Part shown: one piece after another, positions 33,893 to 43,844 of the stretch
Position numbering within the stretch: the stretch's first letter is position 1
Layout: each line of letters begins with the position of its first letter
Assembly: GCF_027579695.1 (NCBI RefSeq)
Contig: NC_083571.1
Location: 48,647,890 to 48,711,889 of the forward strand
Length of the DNA: 64,000 nucleotides
Reading direction: 5' to 3'
From: Neoarius graeffei
Taxonomy: Eukaryota > Chordata > Actinopteri > Siluriformes > Ariidae
Notes under the pieces: model-generated
Told to the model about the DNA's origin: nothing
Database searches by the model: none
The model's input: only the letters and a program-made list of their open reading frames with translations
Program-made: the position numbers and the translations under genes

Positions 33893-34260
33893 GGGCAGCA
33901 CGGTGGTGTAGTGGTTAGCGCTGTCACCTCACAGCAAGAAGGTTCTGGGTTCGCGCCCCGTGGCCGGCGAGGGCCTTTCTGTGTGGAGTTTGCATGTTCT
34001 CCCCGTGTCCGCGTGGGTTTCCTCCGGGTGCTCCGGTTTCCCCCACAGTCCAAAGACATGCAGGTTAGGTTAACTGGTGACTCTAAATTGACCGTAGGTG
34101 TGAGTGTGAATGGTTGTCTGTGTCTATGTGTCAGCCCTGTGATGACCTGGCGACTTGTCGAGGGTGTACCCCGCCTTTCGCCCGTAGTCAGCTGGGATAG
34201 GCTCCAGCTTGCCTGCGACCCTGTAGAACAGGATAAAGCGGCTAGAGATAATGAGATGAG
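33893..34260 (+). mobile_element. tRNA-derived SINE, copy 8
   Basis: Full-length plus copy with a perfect 14-bp duplication atgagtccagaata at 33879-33892 and 34261-34274. It landed at the right end of the Tc1 element. Confidence 0.95.
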
Positions 34261-34344
34261 ATGAGTCCAGAATATGTCAAATTTTCACTTTCTTCAGTAA
34301 CTGATGGAAAATATTGAACTTTTTCACAATGTTCTAATTGTTTG

Positions 34345-34532
34345 CGATGCCATGGTTAGAGAAGCACCTTTGGGACCAAAAGGTCACCGGTTTGATTCCT
34401 TGGACCAGGAGGAATGGCTGAAGTGCCCTTGAGCAAGGCACCTCACCCCCAACTGCTCCACAGACTACTCTGGGTATGTTGTATGTCACTCTGGATAAGA
34501 GCATCTGCTAAATATCATTAATGTAATGCACT
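34345..34532 (+). mobile_element. tRNA-derived SINE of another family
   Basis: A-box-like tggttagagaag, B-box ggtttgattcc (34391), cttgagcaaggcacctcacc body and the 3' part taagagcatctgctaaat...taatgtaatg, a tail known from several fish SINEs that share an L2-type LINE partner. Confidence 0.7.
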
Positions 34533-34879
34533 AGTTCCTTGTATTGCACCATTACATATGAACAGCTGAAAGTGTTATTCAATACAACATTTAAAATTGT
34601 AATTGTTCCCAAATTGTTGAAGGAAGTACAGGATGTGCTATTTTTGGAAAATAATAAACTTCCAGTGGTAATAGCAAGTCCACTTCACATCAGCCCCCTT
34701 CACACCAGTCAATCATTGATTATTTTCCTTTAGCAACTTTCTCCCATTGTGTTTTTGCCTTATTTAAGTCATACAATATTTTACTAAACATACTCTAGCA
34801 TTAATTGTTCAGAGTCATCACAGGAGCTGGAAATTTTTTTACATCAATTCTAGCCAAAAATATGAACTTCTTTTGAGAT
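34533..34879. other. no gene seen
   Basis: AT-rich spacer. Confidence 0.4.
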
Positions 34880-35870
34880 GTACCCAGTTAACAAGGCTGA
34901 CCAGTTTATTGGTGGTAGTGGAGGCATGAGTGAAAGAGTGGAAGAAGGAGTAATGACTGGATTACAGTTTTATTCAGGATCCTACTGGCCTGCCAGTACA
35001 AACTTTTCTTCAGCCTGCTGGTTCTGGATTGAATGCTGCGGTCCCTTCTGCATGATGGCGGTCTGATAAACAGTCTGTGTGGTGGATGACTGCAGTCTCT
35101 GCTGACTTTGTGAGCCTGCCTCAGTCACCATATATGAATGGACTCCTGTAAAGCTGAGAGTTTGTTGCCAAGGAGGACCTTGCAGTCATGAAGGGATCAG
35201 CTGCCTACCAGACAGTTATCCACCCAATCTGGATGCTCTCTGTGGTGCATTTGTAGAAGTTGGTCAGGATTTCTTCCTTCCTGAGCTTCCACAGAAAATA
35301 GAGTTTCTGACACACAGATTTCACTACTGTCTTAGTATGAAGAGACAAGGCCAGGTCATGAGTGAGGGGCACACAATCATTTTCTTAGTTTTGCTGATGT
35401 TGAAGTAGAGGCTGTTGTCACTGCAACACTCAGATAATGTTCTGACCTCATCTCTGTCTGTGATGAGGTGAAGGATGGTGGTGTTGTCACCAAACTTGAT
35501 AATGATATTGACAGTGGGGAGGAGATCCAGTCACCGATTTCCAAAGTCCAAATTTCTAAAGTCCACTGAAAGTCCAAAATCCAGTTGCACAGGTGAGTGA
35601 TAAGTCCTTGAGCTTTGCGATGAGTTTGGATGGGATGATGGTGTTAAAGGCAGGGCTGTAGATAATAAACAGCATTTTCACATAACTGTTTTTTTCTTAT
35701 CCAGGTGCCTGAGACCACTGTGCGTTGCAAGAGCAATGGCATCGTCCTTTGACCCGTTTTCATATGCAAATTGGAGAGGGTCCATGTTGGCCGGAAGAGA
35801 GGAACAGATATGGTTTTTGACTAGCCACTCAAATCTCTTTATGATTGTAGTGGTCAGAGCCACAGGGTAG
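34880..35870 (-). pseudogene. degenerate Rex1/Babar-like LINE reverse transcriptase
   Basis: On minus, 35863-35678 reads IKRFEWLVKNHI, DPLQFAYENGS and HSGLRHLDKKKTVM, matching RT fingers blocks of Rex1-like LINEs (family: DPFQFAYRANRSTEDA...LTHLDNKDTY). Further left, scattered pieces such as SSQTEMRSEHYLSVAVT continue in shifting frames. It has many stops and shifts. Confidence 0.6.
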
Positions 35871-36211
35871 TCATACTTCAGATATTTGACTGCAAAACTT
35901 GAATGATCGGTTCAGGGAAGGACCCTATGCAATACTATTTCATGTTCATGGGGTCATAGTTATCTTCAAATAACCATTTCTCAGAAAATGAAATTCCAGT
36001 TGAGCTGAAATTTGGTGTGCTCTATCTTTCTGCTAATCCATAACTGAATTACTTCACAGGTTTTCAGCAGGTAGTTTACAAACCTAACATTGAGCTTTCA
36101 TTAAAAAAAATGCTCATGTCAGGGCTATTTATTGTGATATGTATCTTGACATGAACTGGCCACTTGGGATGCTATGTGCAAGGAGAGCTTGGAAGCTGCA
36201 GATTGCTGGAA

Positions 36212-36214
36212 CAA

Positions 36215-36257
<43 letters not shown>

Positions 36258-36258
36258 T
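36212..36258 (+). repeat. (ATT)n microsatellite
   Basis: About 15 units. Confidence 0.95.
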
Positions 36259-36472
36259 ATAGTAGTAGTAGTCATTGTCATAGGAGGAAGAGGAGAAGTA
36301 GTATTCTAATCTTTCTTACTTTTTTTGTTTTAAGTTTCAGTTTCCAGTTCTGGTTCCTTTGTCCAACTGATCTGAAATATTGATGACTGGACATTGGCAG
36401 ATTTCATCTGTGGAAAAGAATTACTATTATGTGCTACTATTATGTACAAATACTTCATTTGCAGTATACATC

Positions 36473-36476
<4 letters not shown>

Positions 36477-36539
<63 letters not shown>
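36477..36539 (+). repeat. (CA)n microsatellite
   Basis: About 31 CA units, ended by the Tc1 fragment. Confidence 0.97.
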
Positions 36540-36540
<1 letters not shown>

Positions 36541-36541
<1 letters not shown>

Positions 36542-36785
36542 AATTCTTGAAGTTGACATGCTGGAAGCAGGAAAAATGGGCAAACATAAGGATGTGAACA
36601 ACTTTGACAAGAGCCAAATTGTGATGCCTCGATGACTGGGTCTGAGCATCTCCAAAATGGAACATCTTGTGGGGTATTCCTGGTATGCAGTCGATAATAT
36701 TTACCAAAAGTGGTCCAAGGAAGGACAACTGCTGAACCGGCGACAGGGCCAAGGGTGTCAAAGGCTCACTGATTTGCATGGGGCA
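36541..36785 (+). pseudogene. Tc1-like transposase N-terminal fragment
   Basis: In one frame MGKHKDVNNFDKSQIVMPR followed by a stop, then SISKMEHLVGYSWYAV and YQKWSKEGQLLNRRQGQG. These fit the paired helix-turn-helix of a common fish Tc1 transposase (family start MSKRKDLSDFDKGQIV). The rest is missing. Confidence 0.75.
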
Positions 36786-36933
36786 TGAAGACTTTTATGT
36801 TATGGCTGATCGGTATATATTTAACAGCTATTCCACAAAATTGAGTCATAGCACATGAGCTCAGAGCTGATGAGGCATGTTGCGCTGAGTCGGCTATAAG
36901 CCATGTACGATGACATTGAGTAGAATAACTTTT

Positions 36934-37333
36934 ATTCTGTCCACATTCACTGGATTTTGAGATACAGAGCATTTTTATTTTTAGCAAATTTGATAAATAA
37001 AAACTTTATACAAAACGTCCGACAAAATCAGTTCCACTAAGAATGTAAACAAACCGGCAAAATGACAGTCGCAATTTGTGAAAACTGAGATAATTCTTGA
37101 AAAATAAAAAGGATACTTTCTTATCATCAAATGCTTTTATTCCATATTTTGTTGCTTTTTTGTATTTTGGGGGTTTTGTTTTCAAGTAGAGTTTTTATTT
37201 CATCCTGGGTTAGTTCAGGAAAATGCACCACCTTTTTGTTTTTCTCTACTCACGGTATACGAGCCAATAGCCTAGTAGCAGAGTAGCCAATCAGAGTGTG
37301 CTACTGCTCGTATCCAGTGAATGTGGACAGAAT
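36934..37333. mobile_element. 400-bp element bounded by 21-bp perfect inverted repeats
   Basis: attctgtccacattcactgg (36934) and its complement (37313-37333) are perfect inverted copies. Both continue inward and outward with weaker symmetry. No gene inside. Class unknown. Confidence 0.6.
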
Positions 37334-38193
37334 ATAGATATAAATTCACGAGTAAAGGTTTGGAAAATATGTTAATCAGGTCTGGGATGTATTTTGTCTG
37401 AAAAATATGAGTTTATCAAAACCCAAAGATAAACTTCATATCTTCAAGCCAATGTGTAGTTTTCTTTTTCTTATATCGACACATTCAAAACTATGCAAGT
37501 TAATCAAAACAATTCATCGATATCATCACAAGTGAAGATATTGAAAAATATGTCCAGGATGTAATTATATAGTTCATATGAAAAATACGAGTGGCATATT
37601 CCCCGGGAAAACACTCGTGTGTAATATCCATCCATTATCCGTAACTGCTTATCCTCTGTGTGTGTCCCCCCCGAGAGGTGGGGACTACCAAAGGATCACC
37701 ACTGACAAAATATATTATTTGGATGTAATATATTATTAATATATTCTTTAAACCACTTTCAACAAAGCTGTGACACAAATATGGTGGTGGAATGTTTGCA
37801 TGTCACTGGTATGTGTGCAACAAGTGCAGTAGTAGCAATGGGTGGGTCACTGCTGGGTTCTCGGTTGAGAAATAGTTAAATGTGAACCAGCTAACAGTGA
37901 GTCCCTTTCTACAAATAGAGGACAGGCAACAAGCCATGCAGTGCAACATGGAGAGGACAATCAGTCATGGCCAATGTGTACATTTTCACTGTACATTCTC
38001 ACAAACACACACCTTTTGAAGAACGTTGTCCCTCATGGTAGACTTGGTGAGATCCTCACTGCTGTTAAATTTTAGTCTCAGAAATGCTGTCTTAGCAAGT
38101 ACTAAAAAAGTCAATGATGTTGATATTTAGCAACTGTTGTGAAACTTATTTTGACTTAAAATTTATATGAAAGTGTGAGGTGAATATAAAAAT
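37334..38193. other. non-coding, 3' side of the fucolectin exon
   Basis: Repeats the words tgaaaaatatgag and ggatgta (37380-37600). tccatccattatccgtaact at 37628 looks like a SINE tail scrap. No gene. Confidence 0.4.
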
Positions 38194-38338
38194 CTAACCT
38201 GGAAACCCGTATACTTCCACTTCACAGAAATTGAGATACCTGGAAACATTGGGAGCGATCATGTTCACGTAACGACCCCGCATATTGCAGATGTAATTTT
38301 CAGAGGCGCCAGCAGGGATGCTAGAGATAACAACACAT
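38194..38338 (-). CDS. fucolectin-like gene, second half-domain exon
   Basis: Minus-strand exon after acceptor ...ctctctgcag (AG at 38340-38339). With the AG left over from the exon ending at 55940 it reads R-CVVISSIPAGASENYIC, then NMRGRYVNMIAPNVSRYLNF, then CEVEVYGFP. That is the second half of a fucolectin (F5/8 type C, eel fucolectin/tachylectin-4 type) domain, a secreted fucose-binding lectin of fish innate immunity. Reading on gives G and a TAG stop at 38196-38194. The same bases also form a donor (cag|gttaga, GT at 38198-38197) whose phase fits another fucolectin domain exon, so the gene could be single- or multi-domain. No further exon is found to the left. Confidence 0.85.
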
Positions 38339-38791
38339 CTGCAGAGAGAAAAACAATGGAGGGATCATGTATTGAGTTCATGTTAAATATGAAGTTAAAT
38401 ATAAAGTTTCTAAGATTTTAGAAAGCTGTCACCACCCTGAAGTTGTTTATTTTCATACCAGAGTGTGTTGAAGAACTATGTTATTAAATAATGACACATA
38501 CTTTTTCTCAGTTTATAGTCATGTTTAATGTTCGAGAAAATCTGTGAAACAAGTTGGTTCCTGTTATCCCTTACATTATGGCAGCTATAGACAGTTGTTT
38601 CCTCACTCTTTTGTCTCTCCCCTGAAGTTAAGAAGACAAAAATGCAACCTTCCATCCTAAAGACTTTCCCATGACAGGAAGAAAAAAAATAGCCTTCCCA
38701 AATAATCCCTTCTCTGATAAAATTAATATTGCTCACTATTCCTTCCAAGGAATAGAAGGATTCGCCATTAGCTGTAGGGAAGATATGAGAA

Positions 38792-38796
<5 letters not shown>
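38339..38796. other. intron sequence, no feature seen
   Basis: Start (in plus coordinates) of the large fucolectin intron. The long open frame at 38476-39090 is an artefact of the TA/TG repeat. Confidence 0.45.
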
Positions 38797-38844
<48 letters not shown>

Positions 38845-38870
38845 TATATACATACACACACATACATATA

Positions 38871-38938
<68 letters not shown>

Positions 38939-38946
38939 TACACACA
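38797..38946 (+). repeat. compound (TA)n/(TG)n/(CA)n microsatellite
   Basis: Alternating TA, CA and TG tracts, self-complementary, open in many frames on both strands. Confidence 0.96.
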
Positions 38947-39001
38947 GCTTGCCTGCGACCCTGTACAGGATAAGCGGCTACAGATGATGGATGGATGGAT
39001 G
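38946..39001 (+). mobile_element. SINE 3'-tail scrap
   Basis: gcttgcctgcgaccctgtac and aggataagcggctacagatg followed by (atgg)n. It shares the 3' part of the main SINE family but has a different tail, showing a related family. Confidence 0.75.
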
Positions 39002-39113
39002 GGAGATGGAAAGACAACATTACATATGGTAAATACAATTACCTTCCCTTTACCTTCCCATTTTTTAAAAAAATGTGCTGTAATAATCAAAATTGAAATT
39101 AGTTTATTTTGAT

Positions 39114-39146
39114 TGATAAATAAATAAATAAATAAATAAATAAATT
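39114..39146 (+). repeat. (AAAT)n microsatellite
   Basis: About eight units. Confidence 0.95.
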
Positions 39147-39868
39147 TGGTAAAATGTCAAATAATGGGCTGTTGTATTGTTTTGAGTGCAATACAGATCA
39201 AAGGTTATTCACAAATCATTGTTTTCAGTTTTAAATTCAATTACAACTTACTGTACTGTCCCAACATTTTCTGATTTGGGGTTGTATATTTTTCCTTGTG
39301 GATTTAAATGTTGCCTTGTCTGAACAAGAGTGCTCTGAGAGCACAATATCCCCCACTGGCAATGATACCATAACTCTGGTAAAATATGACTGAATTGAAC
39401 AAAATTGTAATATGCGTATTACCGACATATAACAAATAATCCTGTCAAGTTTTATGAAATTCCTCCAGAAATTGTGAGAGGAGTTGATTTCAGAAGGTGA
39501 GTACCCTTTCTGGGACAGATGGACAGACGGACGCAGTGTTTCCCCTAGAAAATGTTTGAAGGTGCGGTGGCAAGACCTGCACTCAGACGTCCCACCCCAG
39601 TATGAGGACAAAAACAGCCAACAGCACAGAAGGCTATACATAGTTTAATCTATCGGTCATGACTTTAGCCCACAACATGCCAGCACATAACTGCGCAGAA
39701 TAAAATGCTAAAACAGCCAACAGTACACAACAAAAGCACCTCAGTAGTAGGCTAACTCAACTTAAACAGCTTGCTTGTATCAGTACCAATGCAGTATAGA
39801 AACATTGAAAATAGAGGAAGCAGTGCACTCGGCGGTGCTAATAGAAGTAACCAATGACTTACGCTTAA

Positions 39869-40078
39869 AACTTCCCAAAGGCCTGCCTGCGTCTGTCATT
39901 GGCCTGCATGAACTCCTTTGCGATGGCTGTCATGTCAGTTTGTTCCAGAATGTCACGGTGAATATGGCAGTTCATCAAGTCATTCAGTCGCTTGTGTCAT
40001 TGTGGATCGGAGGTATGATTTCAGTCGACGAAGTGTGGAAAACAAACGCTCTGCTGATGCCGAGGGCACGAAGGCCAA
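39869..40078 (-). pseudogene. hAT transposase C-terminal (dimerisation) domain
   Basis: On minus: SASAERLFSTLRRLKSYLRS then TMTQ, a frame slip, then RLNDLMNCHIHRDI and ending AFGKF-stop near 39869. This is the hAT family C-terminal dimerisation block (family: SAERSFSxLRRIKTYLRSTM...RLNxLALLxIHRD). One frameshift; the catalytic part is absent. Confidence 0.8.
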
Positions 40079-40658
40079 AAGCCAGGGCACCGAGGCCATA
40101 AAATAAAACAATGATTTTAAGTTCATGTCTATAATGAATTTAATTTAAGGACTAATGACTCTTCTGAGGAAGATTGGAGTCCCAGTCAAAACTATCAAGC
40201 AGGTAAAGAAACATCTACAATATTATGTCTGAAGATAAGAAAATATTGAACACATCTAAACTTATCAATCCATCACTCACTTCAAAAATTGTAAAACTTA
40301 AAGGCGTCGTGCGGTAATTTCAGCAATCAGGCTATATCGTGTCAAAATGTCGGGTTTGGTGGGTTATTCAAGCCCCTCGGTTTCCCGCGATCTCAGTGTC
40401 ACGATGCGCCCGCTACAAGCATTTAAAGTTGACGCACACAGCCAAATTTAGGCAGCCAGCCGTTAACTAGGTCAACTTATGTGTGACGTCATACCAGTAA
40501 CCTCCCTTGGGTGATGCTGGCCTGTCGCCATGTTTTCTCTATAGCGTGCGTTTACCAGAGTTGTTTACATTGCGGATTTTGTGGATTTATTCAGTTTGTG
40601 GATAGTTTTGAACACTCAAAACACTATGAAATGATGTATTAATATTCTGTGATACAAA

Positions 40659-40703
40659 ATGCCTAATCGGTGTATTGTGTTTGGCTGTAACAATGAACAC
40701 TGA
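40659..40703 (+). pseudogene. start of a THAP domain, cut off
   Basis: MPNRCIVFGCNNEH then TGA. It fits the first zinc-binding part of a THAP finger (M-P-x-x-C-x-x-x-x-C-x-N). The rest was lost with the internal deletion or lies in a lost exon. Paired with the leader exon on the other strand. Confidence 0.6.
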
Positions 40704-41320
40704 ACACTATTTGTGACTGTTGTTATCAATGGATCTGATTTCAAGGTCATGGCTAGGTATTGATAGAAAAACAATATTTTTTTAAAAACACGTTTTAAGT
40801 GTTTCTATGTATCAATCATTAATTGTACAAAATGATTTTCATACATTTATGTATTTGTCATATCTTTCTTTGTCACATGAAGTGTTGTCTTGATAACATA
40901 TGTGGCACATAATTTTAGCAAATGGATGACAGAAGATTAATTGAAAGATTTATGCCACAGAGCTGCCTTTAACTAATAATTATCACTTATTACTGACGAT
41001 TGTACGTTTACTAAACAATACAATACAAAGCTCAATACTCCCAGCCTATAACATACTGAATATCAAGTTAAAATCAACCGCAATAAAAGGAAAATGATGA
41101 AAACTGGAATATCAAGGGGTCTACTGTATCAGAAGGCCCACTGCATTTCGCGAGATCGCAAGCTGTCAAGTTGCTAGAATTCAATCTTTCTAGCTATACT
41201 TTCACCCCCTACAGCTATCAGTATTACACATAATCATAGATTAATCACACAGCATTCTAATTCAAGTGAAAATGGTCTTTTAAAATACACACAAGTAGTG
41301 ATTTAGTCAGAGAAACCAAC

Positions 41321-41556
41321 CAAAACAAGTCTTCAAGTCGCCGGTCTTCTTCATTCTCGTCTTCGTTTCTGTTGTCGTCAGAACTGTCCTCATTTTCTTC
41401 TGAAGATGAGCGCTCAGGTTCAAATCTGTAAGGCTGGATACCACCAGGACATTCAGCTGTCAAAATCTCTACTTGTGGGCCATTTTCTTCTTCTGTATCG
41501 GTAAAATCAAAGCTAATTTCCTCAGCATCGCTCCTATTTTCTGGTGTGTCCGCCAT
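41321..41556 (-). CDS. acidic leader exon of a transposon ORF (P2X7-like type)
   Basis: The ATG at 41556 (minus) reads MADTPENRSDAEEISFDF, then GGIQPYRFEPERSSSEE, a run of Glu/Asp/Asn and RRLEDLFW. The Trp codon is cut by a donor (ttttg|gttggt, GT at 41320-41319). The layout equals the exon at 11517-11734 though the sequence differs widely. Acidic leaders with PY-x-[FY]-EP precede the cysteine-rich ballast-like domain in many fish P2X7-like proteins; that second exon is absent here. If the exon is translated without splicing it runs on to 41257. Confidence 0.5.
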
Positions 41557-42629
41557 TGCAACTGCACTGAGTGGTTACTGGTATGACGTCACGCAGCTGT
41601 TCCATTGACCGAGAGGGGGCGCTGTGAACGCGGGAAATTTCAAGTGATGGGCATGACCAAATGAGGACCGATTACAACCGTGGGAAGCTTTTGAAAAATC
41701 GACGGTCAATTTATTTCGAATCTCGAAAGCATTCTGGTGCAGAATAATGCGACTTTTATCGCCACTGCGTGATGCCTTTAAACCTATATCCTCCCATAAT
41801 TTTTGTTCAATTGACACTGAATGTGCAAGAGCATCTTCAGACTGTATTACTACGCAGATTTTCGATTAATCAAAATTGAGCCTGGAGTACATCAAAATGT
41901 TTGACTGTAAATGGAACATATACTAGCATGCAGGCTACTGATTAACCCATAAGAGCCCAGACCGATTTCTCAATCAAGGAAAATTATTGAGGAAAAAAAA
42001 TGAACTAAATAGACGACAAAGAAAACATTTCTGACCTTTTTTTTTTTTAAATAGCACTTTCATGTCTCAAGATCTGAAATATTAAATTGCAAATTTGCAG
42101 AACACTGCAATGCTATTACACTGTTAACCCTAAAGTTCATTCTATGAAAACAGTTTGAGTAAATACCACTTTTAAAGATTCGTTTTATTGCATTACTTAA
42201 ACAGTATGAGTATATGAGACAGTCATTGGGTGTACTCATTTTTGTAATTTAAACAAACTAAAACTATCATGTTTTACCTCAGGCCACAGTGTTGCCCTGT
42301 TGAGCTCAAAACTCAAGACAAGTTGAGTTGACGGCTACAGAGGAAGTTGCGCCATTTTCTAATTTACACAGAGCAATTTAAAGTCTTTGCACTTTTGACA
42401 GCAAGCTAATTAGCATGTTAGCGGCTACAGTTGGTACTCGGCACGTTAAAAGTGGGTCAACGTTGTAACGACATAACGCTACTGTACAAGCAATGCTTAT
42501 TTAACGGTAACAAACTTAAGCCCTATATGTTGAAATTCCTGTCTTATTCGTTCGTTAATTTATCACACAGTCTTACCTCAGTCAACTTCTTCCCTCCTTC
42601 TGTAAAAATTCAACGTCTCAGACGCGGAC

Positions 42630-42738
42630 ACAAGTGGGCGGGAGATGCGTTTGATTAAGTCTTCTGATTGGCTGGTGATAGATTGGTGGGCGGGGGATGC
42701 ATTTGATTAAGTCTCCTGATTGGCTGGTGATAGATTGG
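42630..42738 (+). repeat. two-copy tandem duplication, about 53 bp
   Basis: gtgggcgggrgatgcrtttg...gctggtgatagattg occurs twice in a row (about 42633 and 42686) with four differences. It includes inverted CCAAT-like attggctg words and lies in the right part of the hAT remnant. Confidence 0.9.
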
Positions 42739-43119
42739 TGTCATTATAGTGCGTCAGAGCGGTTCATGCCAGGCTCGAGTCCGCTCAACGTCAAAAAATA
42801 TTGGTTTAGCCTATTTTTTAAATAATTTTCAAAAATAATTTTCAAAAGGTTACCCGGGCCACGGCCCCCCTTCAGGAATTCCTGAAGGTGCGGCGGCAAA
42901 AATCAAGGTGCGGCGGCCCGCCGCAGCCAATTGTACATAGCGGAAACATTGGGACGGATGGACATTGCCACAACATAATCCCCCGTCAGGCATTTCAGCC
43001 AGCAGGGGATAAAAATTTATTTACTTTATTTTTTACTTCAGAAAAATAAAGTGTACAATACTATAAAATCAACAATACTAATCTTATGATGGCATTTAAA
43101 ATATTTCCAAATTACTTAA

Positions 43120-43714
43120 TGTAACATGGCTGTGACAAACCAGACGTTCGCAAATTGTGAATGAACTCAAGGTTTTAATGAACACAGTGAGAAAAGACAA
43201 TGTACAAAAGCCAGGCCAGGTCAATACCAAGAAATCCAAAACAGTAATGAGGGCTAGACAAATCATGGTCAGGAAACGGGCAATAGTCCAAGAACCGGGA
43301 ATCAGAAAAACACAGGCAATCAAAACACAAGGGCTAGGCAAATTGTAATCAGAAAACAGGCGAGGGTCGAGAAACCTGGAAGCAAGAGAAACGAGCAAGC
43401 AAACAAGGGCTAGGCAAAGCAGGAAAAAAACAGAAGGCAAAAAGGGTCATACACAGGAACACAATCAGAAGAATAATGCTCAGTAGACTCATGAAATGTG
43501 GAAGCAATACTTTGTGATGAACAAAACAAACAAAGGGGTATAAATACTAGTGGAAACAAAAAGGTATAGATGATGATGATTAGAACTCGGGGGGAGCCAC
43601 TCCGAGGAAGTGGTTCCGGATTGGCTGACAGAGTGCAGTGTGGTAGTGACTGGTGTGTGAGGGGGATTGTGGGAAGTGGAGTCCTGAGTGTTGGGTGAGC
43701 CCAGAAGCATGACA
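43120..43714 (-). repeat. 3' LTR of the older gypsy copy
   Basis: 595 bp; sense TATTTATA box followed about 31 bases later by acaaagtattg, the predicted start. A G-rich polypurine tract (sense tttgggggggtac) lies at 43715-43727. Confidence 0.9.
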
Positions 43715-43844
43715 GTACCCCCCCAAAGGAGTCCAAGGAGGCCGAGGGACAAGGATGACGACCATGACGACCGCCACCCACGCTGCTGGGAACACTCCTG
43801 AGGGAGCATTCAGAACTGCCATGGTGCTGGACAGAGGGCCATCA

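Larger units (their letters stand above)
40302..41777. mobile_element. Kolobok-like transposon, internally deleted copy
   Basis: TTAA flanks at 40298-40301 and 41778-41781. The ends AGGCGTCGTGCGGT and (reverse complement of right) AGGCATCACGCAGT are inverted near-copies. Two first exons face inward: a THAP start on plus 357 bp from the left end and an acidic leader exon on minus 221 bp from the right end. About 1.5 kb long, so most of both genes is gone. Same plan as 11225-16612 but from another subfamily. Confidence 0.75.
39534..42951 (-). mobile_element. hAT transposon remnant enclosing a Kolobok-like copy
   Basis: Left end CAGTGTTTCCCCTAGAAAAT and right end ...CATAGCGGAAACATTG are inverted near-copies; both ends also share gaaggtgcggyggcaa (39570 and 42885). 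Flanks gacggacg and ggacggat are similar, so the target duplication is probably diverged. Near the left end the end of a hAT transposase is coded on minus. The Kolobok-like element at 40302-41777 is inserted inside. Confidence 0.72.

Noticed and set aside
36394..36597. 67-codon frame with His-Thr run
   Set aside because: (CA)n artefact.
38476..39090. 204-codon minus frame with Tyr-Ile and Val-Cys runs
   Set aside because: Made by TA and TG microsatellites.
39775..40101. 108-codon plus frame
   Set aside because: Antisense of the hAT C-terminal domain that reads properly on minus.
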